Assembly (NCBI GenBank): GCA_002030045.1
Contig: LQBI01000032.1
Span: forward strand, 124,001-188,000
DNA length: 64,000 bases
Direction of reading: 5' to 3'
From: Candidatus Aegiribacteria sp. MLS_C
GTDB taxonomy: Bacteria > Fermentibacterota > Fermentibacteria > Fermentibacterales > JCC-6
Position 1 is the stretch's first letter. Each line of letters begins with the position of its first letter. The position numbers and the translations under genes were made by a program. This document shows, piece after piece, positions 38,461 to 47,320 of this stretch. The notes beneath the pieces are model-generated. The model searched no databases. It saw only the letters and a program-made list of their open reading frames with translations, and was not told the DNA's origin.

Positions 38461-39653
38461 TCAGCCTGGGGCAGCAGGGTGAAGTCGCAGAGGAAGGACA
38501 TGTTCGCTACGTCGTCCTTCTCCGCCAGAGGGCCTGTGAGGGAATTCAGGGCCCTCATCTGGTCCAGTATCGCCGCCATGTCGCCCATCCATTCTTCCGT
38601 GACCTCGGTACTGTATCCGCTGGTGGCCATTGAGACCAGTTCAACTTCCAGCGGGTTGCCTATCCACTCCGCCGCGGCTTCGGCGGCGTCCTCCGGATTC
38701 CGGTTGATGTAGTCGGTGGCGGCGACGAAGAGTCTGAGGGCGGCCGCCACATCTTCCGGCCTGCCCGTGATGGCGGCTCCGGTGGCGGCTATGGCGCAGC
38801 AGGGATGGTTCGCCAGGTCCCCGGGAGGAAGGTCCGAGAGTTCGGCCACGCACTTCCCGATCCCGCTGTGCTCCGCCAGGGCGCAGGCCGGGTTGTTGGA
38901 GACGTAGCCGTGTACAGTTCCGTTCTGAAGGGCCGGATTGAGGTTAGGCTCTCCCTGGGCGTTGAAGAGGAGCACCTGTGAACCGGGCTGCGGATTGCCC
39001 TGCATGCTCCAGGCCACACCCTCCTCGTTGAGGGCCGACTGGAAAATGACCAGCGCCACCGCCATGGGGCTCTTGAATCCGATGACAACGGGTTCTCCGC
39101 TTCCGCGGACCCATTCCAGGAAGCTGGCCCAGTCCGTGACCTCCCCGTTGTCCGCAGATACCACCAGCATGTCGCCCCTCGTGTGAAGCGGGCTCACTAT
39201 CCTGATCCCGCTGCCCTGGTCAGCGCTTGACACAAAGGAGTTCACGCCTCCGAAACCGATGTCGAAAAGGCCTGCCACCATGTTGTTCGGCACGTTTATG
39301 GCCCCCTGTGACTGCACGAGTTCTATCTCGAGGACCTTCTCGCCGTTCTCCACCAGTGCGTAGTAGCTTTCTCCCAGGGGCTCCAGGTAAATACCGTAGG
39401 CGTCCCTCATAGCCTCGCCGCGGAGAGCGGACACGAATACCGCGGAATGATGGTCGTGGTTGCAGTAGCCGATCTTCAGGAGCGGCACCTCGGTGGAGAG
39501 ATCGGGAGCGGGAAGAGTATCCGCAACGGTCGATGCGGTGTCGGGAACTGTCTCGTCGGACCCGCCGCCGCAACCCGGAACTGTCATTACGAAGGTAAGC
39601 GAGAGGAAGAGAAGGAAAAGGGGGAACGTTGTCCTGGACATATGATTCTCCAA
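38457..39653 (-). CDS. ABC transporter substrate-binding lipoprotein (NMT1/TauA-like) with HDHH motif
   Basis: Lipobox TVPGCGGG; LKIGYCNHDHHSAVFVSALRGEAMRDAYGIYLEPLG; gene order with permease and ATPase. Confidence 0.8.
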   Translation of the reverse strand: MENHMSRTTFPLFLLFLSLTFVMTVPGCGGGSDETVPDTASTVADTLPAPDLSTEVPLLKIGYCNHDHHSAVFVSALRGEAMRDAYGIYLEPLGESYYALVENGEKVLEIELVQSQGAINVPNNMVAGLFDIGFGGVNSFVSSADQGSGIRIVSPLHTRGDMLVVSADNGEVTDWASFLEWVRGSGEPVVIGFKSPMAVALVIFQSALNEEGVAWSMQGNPQPGSQVLLFNAQGEPNLNPALQNGTVHGYVSNNPACALAEHSGIGKCVAELSDLPPGDLANHPCCAIAATGAAITGRPEDVAAALRLFVAATDYINRNPEDAAEAAAEWIGNPLEVELVSMATSGYSTEVTEEWMGDMAAILDQMRALNSLTGPLAEKDDVANMSFLCDFTLLPQAE

Positions 39654-39984
39654 TTCGGTGGGTGCTCGAACTACAACCTGCAGTCGACGGATCAGGGCCT
39701 CACATTTCGAATCACCTCCCCGGATAATGGATACGAGTCGATCGGCAGAATCTGCATACGCATCGCTTCAGGGTCAACCTCAGGTCACACATCGGTTTTG
39801 CGGGTTCCGGAAACCCGGTTAACGCATCGATGCCGTTTCTGTTAACGGGCACGGTGCGGAACGGGAAAAGGATCAGGGGAATGCTCCGTCCCCTTTTTCG
39901 TGAAGGTGCGTTAACCCTGCGAGCTGCGGAAATGTGACCGGCCCTTCCCTTTCGCTATATTCGTACTTCGAACACTTTCCAAGA

Positions 39985-41607
39985 ATGGATGGTCTCTTGA
40001 ACAAGGACTTTCTGCTTCTGATCGACGCCGACGACACGCTCTGGGAGAGCGCGCTCTTCTTCGTGCGCGCCGAGGAGGATTTTCTCGGTCTAATGACTGC
40101 CCTGGGCGCCCCGTTGGAGGAGGTCAGGCGAACGGTCCACAGGAAGGACATCGAGAGGCTATCCGTGACAGGTTACGGTGCCGGGCCTTACATGAACACC
40201 CTCTCGTCGGTCATGCATGAATTCGTTCCCGCACCTCCCGAGTGGTCCCTGGTGGCACTGGAGGACATACGGCGGTGCCTCATCGGACATCCGGTGGTGG
40301 TCGCCCCCGGCGTTCATGATACGCTTGCCGAGATATCGGCCATGTCCTTCCGCTCGGTGGTCTACACCATGGGAGAGGAGGGCCACCAGAAGGACAAGTT
40401 CCTTCGATCGGGTCTCGGGTCTGAGGTGGACGAACTTGCCATCGTACCGGAGAAGACCGTTGATTCCCTGATAGAACTGCTGCATCGTACAGGATACGGT
40501 CCCGAAAGAACGGTCCTGGTCGGCAACAGTCCCAGGTCCGACATCAATCCCGCCACCAGTCTCGGTCTCTTCGCCGTTTATCTGAGGAGGGACCTCACCT
40601 GGGCTGCCGAGCACCAGGAGCTGGCCCATCCTGAACTTGTGGCCGAGATAAGGAGGTTCGATGAACTCCCGGGACTGCTGAGAAAGTTCTCAGGAAGACT
40701 GGGTGTGGAAATGGTCCCGGCGGAGCCGGGAATGGTCCCGGCTGAGCCGGGAATTGTTCGAATGAGTGAAGAACAAGACGGGATGCCGCAGGTGAACCTG
40801 CTCGACGCGCTGGACCCAGGGCTCATAGAGTACAGGACCGACCTGTCAGGCAAGGAGGGGGTCCTGAGAAGGATAGCGGTCCTTGCCGCCGGCAGCGGAA
40901 AGACCGGCGCAGCCGTCGAGGACAGGATCTTCGATGCGCTCATGGAAAGGGAATCCCTGGGTTCGACGGGATTCGGCCACGGAGTGGCCATACCCCACTG
41001 CCGTACAGGAAGCATGGAGACATTCATGGCAGGGCTCCTGGTATCCTCCGAGGGTATCGATTTCGATTCCATCGACGGGGAGAGGGTCAGGATATTCCCC
41101 TTCGTAATAGGTCCCGAATCGGAGCCCCGGGTGTACCTGAGGCTCCTTGCCTCGATAGCGCAGATCTTCAGGCACGAGGACACCAGGAAGGCGATACTGT
41201 CCCTTCGCGACCCGGAGGAGGTCCGGCGGCTGCTCCGGGAACAGGCCAGTCCGAAGGACGAGACCCCTCCCAGAAGACCCGGAATGAAGATGATGCACGT
41301 CTTCGTACAGAACGAGGAGATCTTCGATGACATCCTTCAGGTATTCACCGGGTCGGACTCGATCTCTGCCATGGTCCTGGAGGCCCGCGAATCCACGGAC
41401 TACCTGATGAAGGGTCCCTTCTTCGACGGGTTCTGGGATTCCAAGGTCCAGCGCTTCAGCAGGCTGATAGTGGCGGTGGTCCGTGACGAACTCGTGAATT
41501 CAGCGGTAAGGAGTATCGAGTACGTATGCGGCAGGCTTTCCGACAGGGACGACATAATGGTCACGGTCACCGATCTCCGCTGCACGCTCGGCTCACTGGG
41601 ACTCTAG
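39985..41607 (+). CDS. HAD hydrolase - PTS EIIA (fru/Ntr type) - PII-like triple-domain fusion
   Basis: HAD: FLLLIDADDTLWESALFF, TVLVGNSPRSDINPA; EIIA: LGSTGFGHGVAIPHCRTGSMETFMAGLL; C-terminal KMMHVFVQNEEIFDDILQVF...RLIVAVVRDELVNSAVRSIEYVCGRLSDRDDIMVTVTDLRCTLGSLGL. Confidence 0.8.
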   Translation: MDGLLNKDFLLLIDADDTLWESALFFVRAEEDFLGLMTALGAPLEEVRRTVHRKDIERLSVTGYGAGPYMNTLSSVMHEFVPAPPEWSLVALEDIRRCLIGHPVVVAPGVHDTLAEISAMSFRSVVYTMGEEGHQKDKFLRSGLGSEVDELAIVPEKTVDSLIELLHRTGYGPERTVLVGNSPRSDINPATSLGLFAVYLRRDLTWAAEHQELAHPELVAEIRRFDELPGLLRKFSGRLGVEMVPAEPGMVPAEPGIVRMSEEQDGMPQVNLLDALDPGLIEYRTDLSGKEGVLRRIAVLAAGSGKTGAAVEDRIFDALMERESLGSTGFGHGVAIPHCRTGSMETFMAGLLVSSEGIDFDSIDGERVRIFPFVIGPESEPRVYLRLLASIAQIFRHEDTRKAILSLRDPEEVRRLLREQASPKDETPPRRPGMKMMHVFVQNEEIFDDILQVFTGSDSISAMVLEARESTDYLMKGPFFDGFWDSKVQRFSRLIVAVVRDELVNSAVRSIEYVCGRLSDRDDIMVTVTDLRCTLGSLGL

Positions 41608-41753
41608 ACTGCTGGCCTTTACATTGACTACACCGGCATCATGCAGGAGACAGCGGGACCGGTCTGCGCGAAGTACTCGCTCACGCGGTCCGGCGGGATC
41701 CATGGTTCCATTCCCGTGAGAATGACTGACCCCACCGTGTCACGGAGCTTCGA

Positions 41754-41843
41754 ATGACCACCATCATAGTCTTCGAGATCATCGGTCCCATCATGGCCAA
41801 GGTCGCACTGAGAAGAGCCGGGGAGATAAGGGATTCCGAGTGA
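41754..41843 (+). pseudogene. C-terminal fragment of a cation:proton antiporter-like protein
   Basis: MTTIIVFEIIGPIMAKVALRRAGEIRDSE* resembles the ...FEIIGP..(T/A)K.AL.RAGE terminus. Confidence 0.45.
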
Positions 41844-41858
41844 ACTCCGACCGACCCG

Positions 41859-42974
41859 CTAGCGGGGTCGGGAAGACCCCTTGTTCATGATCTCCTCCAC
41901 CGCCTCCGCCAGCCTTTCAGCTGCGGCGTCCCAGGTGTAGCCCGCAGCGCGGGCGAGGCATCTTCCGGACATTCCGGCCCTTAACCCGCCGTCGGAGACC
42001 AGCAGGGCGATACCGCGCATCATGTCGGCAACGGAGAGGGGATCCACCAGGATTCCCGCCTCCCCAGCCAGCTCCTCCAGGGCTGTCCCCGCGGAGACCA
42101 CAACCGGGGTTCCCGCCGACATGGCTTCGAGCACGGGAAAACCGAATCCCTCCTTGAGCGATGGCATGAGCAGCCCCGCCGCTCCTGCGTAGAGTTCCCT
42201 CAGCCTGTCGTCCTCCACCGACGACACCACGGTGACGGCCTCCCTGGCAGGGCTGTCCTCCAGCTCCCTCATGAAACCCCGGTATGCCCTGTCCCTTCGG
42301 ACCACCATCACCAGCGGCGGCACCCCGGCTCCCGTGGCCCGGAGCCGGGCATAGGCGACCAGCAGGCGGGACAGGTTCTTGTATGCACGGGCGTTCCCTA
42401 CATAGAGGAGATACCCGGCCTCACCTGTCCAGGCCGGGCGACCTCCCGGGGGGAAGAGGTCCTGACCCTCGCCGGTGACCCTGATCCTGTCCCTGCAGCC
42501 CGGAAAGACCGTCTCAAACTCGTCCCGGGTCGCCAGGGAGGGTACTGCTATCAGCGCTGCATGGGCGGCCGACCGGAAGATCATACGCCGGAAAACCATG
42601 CGGGCAAGGATGTTGCGGATCCACAGCGGACCGAAGTATCCGGGAAGGTTCAGAACCATCATATCGTAGACGGATATGCCTGTGGGTATTCCCGGGCAGG
42701 GTCCCGCCATGGAGAAGTTCATGTAGAAATCAGCCCCCGAGGATTCCACCAGGGGTGTGACCCTCCGGCGCTCCTCCCGGCGGAAACGGGGGACCGGGCA
42801 ATGGATCGTTCTTACGGGAATCCGGTCCAGATGGCGGACCGCATCGGGCAGGACCAGCGCCTCCAGCTCCCAGCCCGGCCTTACCCTTGCAAGCCCGCCC
42901 AGGATCCCGAGAATGTGCCGTCCGATCCCGTCCACGTGTTCCTGAAGTGCTCTGGCATCGGCCAGCAGCTTCAT
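41859..42974 (-). CDS. Glycosyltransferase family 4
   Basis: YLLYVGNARAYKNLSRLLVAYARL; LMPSLKEGFGFPVLEAMSAGTPVVVS. Confidence 0.9.
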   Translation of the reverse strand: MKLLADARALQEHVDGIGRHILGILGGLARVRPGWELEALVLPDAVRHLDRIPVRTIHCPVPRFRREERRRVTPLVESSGADFYMNFSMAGPCPGIPTGISVYDMMVLNLPGYFGPLWIRNILARMVFRRMIFRSAAHAALIAVPSLATRDEFETVFPGCRDRIRVTGEGQDLFPPGGRPAWTGEAGYLLYVGNARAYKNLSRLLVAYARLRATGAGVPPLVMVVRRDRAYRGFMRELEDSPAREAVTVVSSVEDDRLRELYAGAAGLLMPSLKEGFGFPVLEAMSAGTPVVVSAGTALEELAGEAGILVDPLSVADMMRGIALLVSDGGLRAGMSGRCLARAAGYTWDAAAERLAEAVEEIMNKGSSRPR

Positions 42975-43068
42975 GGCGACGCTTCCCAGACGCCTGCCGC
43001 CATACTGCACCGTGGACGACTCTCGCATGCCCGGTCATTCCCGGGTCTGATTGAATACAGGGACAGGA

Positions 43069-45600
43069 CTAGAGCCTCACCAGCCTGCAGGTGTCCGTTG
43101 TCTCCCCGTCGGCGGCCACTGCGAAGTAGACCCCGGCAGGCGCCAAGGGCCCTCCGTCCTCCCTTCCGTCCCATGTGAACGGTCCGGGTAACACGCTGCG
43201 GTCCAGCAGCACCCTTCCGCTCATGTCGTATATCCTGAGGCTGACCTCGGACTCCGCGCCGACCATCAGTGTAACCGAGGCAGAGAAGGGATTGCGTCCC
43301 GCGAGAGAAAGAGAGACATCCTGCATCGATTCGCTAACACTCCCGCCGGTCCCCAGAGGGTCGGGCGTGCAGGCCCAGAGGTCCCACTGCAGGTCAACGT
43401 CCCGTCTTCCGTAAACGGCCCAGGGCGTACCGTCCATGAAGGCCAGGGAGGCGTCGTCCAGAGCATCCTCGGACAGTGCTGCGTAATAGCCCTGCCAGGC
43501 ACCCCCCGAGAAGGTGTTCGTGTGGAGCTGCGAACTGTCCCATGTCCATGTTACAGTCACCTCCCCCGTCCCCGGCGACGAAATGGATGGCCTGGTGCAG
43601 CCGGCGTCGGAAGAGACCTGTTCGGGAGGCGTCCATGAAGACCCCGAGCCGTGGCTGACCAGTATGCACCCGGAGTCGTCCTGCCAGGCGAGCCAGTACT
43701 GGCCGTCGCAGTACGTCAGGTCGGCGTACCTTCCCCCTGAGGACGGCGAGGACACCGCGGTCTCAGCGCCGAACGGTCCAGAGTCCGGGGCGTCCCGGAA
43801 GCAGACTACCCAAGCTCCGTCCCTCCTGGCGTGGTAGGCGAGCCCGAACCCGTCATCGCCCCTGGCCACGTCGGGATAGCGTTCGGCGCCGTCCTCGCAG
43901 GATACATCCTGTATGGACGACCATGACGACCCGGTCCAGAAGACACCCTCGATGTCGGTCGAACCGTTCTGCCACTTCTGCCAGACCAGCCAGGCCCGGC
44001 CTCCGCCCCCGTCGAGGGAGGGTTCGACTTCGTAAGGGTCGCCGTCGGTGAGTATGGTCTCATCGACCCATGCTCCGCCGCTCCATCTCGAGATGTAGAT
44101 GTCGTAGCCCTCGTGGTTGTTGTCCATGCTCTGCCAGGCGCACCATACGTTCCCCTGGCCGTCGCCTCCCACAGTGGGGTGCCAGTCCCAGTACTCGTGG
44201 TCGGAGACCTGGACAGGAGCAGCCCAGGAATCCCCGTCGAAGCAGGTGGACATGACGTTGGCCCTCACGGGGTCCGAAGTGCCGCATACGGCGAAGATCA
44301 TACCGGAGCCCGGGTCGTAGTAGGTGTCCACCCTTCCCTGGGTATGCAGACCGTCGGTGATGTCGAAGGAGAGCCAGCTGTCTGCGCCTGTCCCGGATGG
44401 GGCTCCACCGCCCAGTCCAGAGTGGCGAAGACCGCCGAGCCTGGGCCTGAGGGTGGGATCCCCCAGGAGAACGGCCCCGTCCTCCATGTACATGTTGTTC
44501 CCCAGCCAGACCCGGAATGCCTCCCCCAGACAGTTTCCGCCGGCAAGGGACTGGTAGTACTCCTGGAAGTCATTCGTATAGTCCACCTTGGCCTGGGCCA
44601 GGACCGCCAGGCCGTAGGAATCGCACCAGATGTAGCTGTTGGCCAGGTTGTCCACCTCGGTCCATCTGCCGTTCGAGCAGCAGTTGAGGACGTAGAACGA
44701 GGCATGGGGATCCAGCGGAGGGACCTCCAGGTTGTTAAGGGTGCCCGCCCCGGCTGGAGGGGCGCCTGTGTGGAAGCTGCTGCCCCAGGGGCTGGAGTGG
44801 GAAATGAGGTGCACCCACTCGTAGCCGTTCAGCAGTTCGGCCTTGAAATCGTCGGCACAGGTTCCCACCGGATCGCTCTTGGTCACCACGGTGGTGTACA
44901 GCAGGTCGAGGTATCCGGTCAGTCCCGTGAAGGCCTCCTCGTATGCCAGGGCCCGGTCGGGCAGGACCAGTCCGCCGGTCCTGTAGGCGTGGTTCCTGGC
45001 GAAATAACCGTTGAGCAGGTTCGCCGGGCCGTCGATGGTCATGTACGTGGGTGTGAGCCGTCCCACCCATATCTCCGGAGCTCCGCCGCTGTAGGATTCG
45101 AAAAGACCGTCGGAATCGCTGTCCGTCCAGGTGCCGTTCATGTCCATCAGGTAGACGTCCACCGGATACTCGCCGTACCCGCAGTCCATCCATCCTGTGG
45201 GGATGTCCCCGATGCAGACCGCCCCTGAGAGCCCCTGCGCGTACTCGGCGACAAGGTCGTTCCGAATGTCCGTCGCCGTCCCGCCGTCGATGAGCCACAA
45301 CTCCACCGCCCAGCCCTCGTTCTCGAGGTCAGCCTGGTAGGTGGCGAGGGCGTCGGCGATGTCGCCGCTGACGCCTTCCTCCACCAGGAGTACCACCCTG
45401 TCGGACTCGGGGCCGGCCGCTTCCCGGACCACGGTCCTTTCGTAGGGACCCCTCTCCCCCGTGGTCTCCAGTCTGGCGCGGGTGGTCATGGGCGTCCGTC
45501 CTCTGGGATCCATGTACTGGAGCGGCACTCCCTCCGGGGTGGCCGGCAGGGAGGACGCCGAAAGGAGGACGGCGGCGAAAAGCATCATCGGACGGTTCAT
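43069..45600 (-). CDS. Secreted C25 (gingipain)-like protein with propeller-like repeats and C-terminal sorting domain
   Basis: VYLMDMNGTWTDSDSDGLFESYSGGAPEIWVGRLTP; HLISHSSPWGSSFH; VLNCCSNGRWTE; C-terminal LRIYDMSGRVLLDRSVLPGPFTWDGREDGGPLAPAGVYFAVAADG. Confidence 0.7.
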   Translation of the reverse strand: MNRPMMLFAAVLLSASSLPATPEGVPLQYMDPRGRTPMTTRARLETTGERGPYERTVVREAAGPESDRVVLLVEEGVSGDIADALATYQADLENEGWAVELWLIDGGTATDIRNDLVAEYAQGLSGAVCIGDIPTGWMDCGYGEYPVDVYLMDMNGTWTDSDSDGLFESYSGGAPEIWVGRLTPTYMTIDGPANLLNGYFARNHAYRTGGLVLPDRALAYEEAFTGLTGYLDLLYTTVVTKSDPVGTCADDFKAELLNGYEWVHLISHSSPWGSSFHTGAPPAGAGTLNNLEVPPLDPHASFYVLNCCSNGRWTEVDNLANSYIWCDSYGLAVLAQAKVDYTNDFQEYYQSLAGGNCLGEAFRVWLGNNMYMEDGAVLLGDPTLRPRLGGLRHSGLGGGAPSGTGADSWLSFDITDGLHTQGRVDTYYDPGSGMIFAVCGTSDPVRANVMSTCFDGDSWAAPVQVSDHEYWDWHPTVGGDGQGNVWCAWQSMDNNHEGYDIYISRWSGGAWVDETILTDGDPYEVEPSLDGGGGRAWLVWQKWQNGSTDIEGVFWTGSSWSSIQDVSCEDGAERYPDVARGDDGFGLAYHARRDGAWVVCFRDAPDSGPFGAETAVSSPSSGGRYADLTYCDGQYWLAWQDDSGCILVSHGSGSSWTPPEQVSSDAGCTRPSISSPGTGEVTVTWTWDSSQLHTNTFSGGAWQGYYAALSEDALDDASLAFMDGTPWAVYGRRDVDLQWDLWACTPDPLGTGGSVSESMQDVSLSLAGRNPFSASVTLMVGAESEVSLRIYDMSGRVLLDRSVLPGPFTWDGREDGGPLAPAGVYFAVAADGETTDTCRLVRL

Positions 45601-45610
45601 GACGGTTCTC

Positions 45611-47131
45611 CTACTCCAGCGATCCAACCTCGGCCTCGACGGCCTCGAGTATCTCGCATGACCTTACGACCTCGGCCATCTTCGTGTGGTCGGGGTACAG
45701 AGGTCTGTCTTCGCCCAGATGGGTTATGTGCTTCCTTATCACTTCGTAAGCCGCGCGGACTCCCCTGCCCGGCCTGTGGTCCCTCTGGTCCAGACCGTCC
45801 GCGGCGGCGATCATCTCGATACCCAGTATCCCGTAGGCGTTATCGAGTATCTGGTGGTTCTGTATGGCTGTGTTCATGCCCATGCTGACGAAATCCTCCT
45901 GGTCCGCGGCTGCGGGTATGGACGCGCAGGCCGATGGGAGCGATAGGGCCCTCTGCTCCACTATGAGCATTCCGGCGGTGTACTGGCTGAGCATGTGGCC
46001 GCTGTACAGACCGGGCTTTTCCGCCAGGAATGGCGTCAGGCCAACTGAAAGGGCCGGGTTGAGTATCCTGTTGAGCCTTCTCTCGGACATCACGCAGACC
46101 ATGGTTATCGCGGCGCCCATCATGTCCATTGGGAGGGAAACCGGGGTTCCCTGGAAGTTGGCTCCGGTGAGCACCAGGTCCTCCTCGGGGAAGAACACCG
46201 GATTGTCGCCCACTCCGTTGAGTTCGGTCTCCACCTGGCTCCTGGCGTAGGCCAGGGCGTCATGGGCCGCTCCTATGACCTGAGGAGTGCTCCGCATGGA
46301 GTAGGCGTCCTGCACCTTCTTCTTGCCGCCCTTCAGGAGTTCGCTGCCATCTATGCACTTCATCAGCGCGCGGGCAGTGCGGACCGCTCCCGAAAATCCT
46401 CTGGCATGGTGGAGCTTCTCGTCGTAGGGCTTGAAATTCGCTATGAGGGCCTCCAGGCTCATGGCAGCGGCTATCTCCGCCTGCTTGAGCCACCTGTTCA
46501 TGTCGTGGAGGTGTAGGGTGTTCATGGCGTTCAGGACGTTGGAACCGTTGATTGTGGCGAGACCGTCCCTGGCGTGGAACACCTCGGGTTCCAGTCCCGC
46601 CCTCCTGAGAGCCTCGGCGCCGGACAGCAGTTCGCCATTGTAGTAGGCGCTTCCCTCGCCGATGACCACCAGGGCTATCTGGGACATTGGGGCCAGGTCG
46701 CCGCACGCACCCACGGAACCCTTCTGACAGACGTAGGGTGTCACTCCCCTGTTGAGCAGTTCCACCAGCATGCGGGTTATCTCCGGTCTCACGGCGGAGT
46801 GACCCTTGGCGTGGACATTGATCCGGGATGCCATGGCCCCCCGGACGTACTCCAACGGGGCCGGGTCGCCTATGCCGGCGGCGTGGTTGTAGACCAGGTA
46901 CTTCTGGAACTGCTTCACTTCCTCGTCGGTGAGGAGTGTCTCGGAGAATTCGCCTATACCGGTATTGACACCGTACATTATCTCCTTCTGGTCAAGCTTC
47001 TTCTGGATCATGCCCCTGCAGAACCTGATCCTGTCCTCGGCTTCCTTCGAGAGCTCCACCTTCTCGCCGTGCCTGGCAATTCTGACGAGCTTCTCGACCG
47101 TGAGTCCGGTACCATCCAGTACGACAGCCAT
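45611..47131 (-). CDS. hutH: Histidine ammonia-lyase family (MIO-type) enzyme with ACG triad
   Basis: YGVNTGIGEFSE, YLVYNHAAGIGDP, KGSVGACGDLAPMSQIALV, INGSNVLNAMNT, TGANFQGTPVS. Confidence 0.88.
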   Translation of the reverse strand: MAVVLDGTGLTVEKLVRIARHGEKVELSKEAEDRIRFCRGMIQKKLDQKEIMYGVNTGIGEFSETLLTDEEVKQFQKYLVYNHAAGIGDPAPLEYVRGAMASRINVHAKGHSAVRPEITRMLVELLNRGVTPYVCQKGSVGACGDLAPMSQIALVVIGEGSAYYNGELLSGAEALRRAGLEPEVFHARDGLATINGSNVLNAMNTLHLHDMNRWLKQAEIAAAMSLEALIANFKPYDEKLHHARGFSGAVRTARALMKCIDGSELLKGGKKKVQDAYSMRSTPQVIGAAHDALAYARSQVETELNGVGDNPVFFPEEDLVLTGANFQGTPVSLPMDMMGAAITMVCVMSERRLNRILNPALSVGLTPFLAEKPGLYSGHMLSQYTAGMLIVEQRALSLPSACASIPAAADQEDFVSMGMNTAIQNHQILDNAYGILGIEMIAAADGLDQRDHRPGRGVRAAYEVIRKHITHLGEDRPLYPDHTKMAEVVRSCEILEAVEAEVGSLE

Positions 47132-47320
47132 TTGGTCTCCTTCTGGGGATGTTCGATAACTGAGTGCGGTATTCCGTACGAACATAAGGGACGCACCTGA
47201 GTTAATCAAGTTGCTGCGAGGGCCGGGTGACAGCGCCCGGAGTTTGACGGAGGTTCACTTGGTGAGTAATAGTGATGGGCATGTTCGATCGCGGGAGGCA
47301 CCGGGACTGAAGGGGCACCA

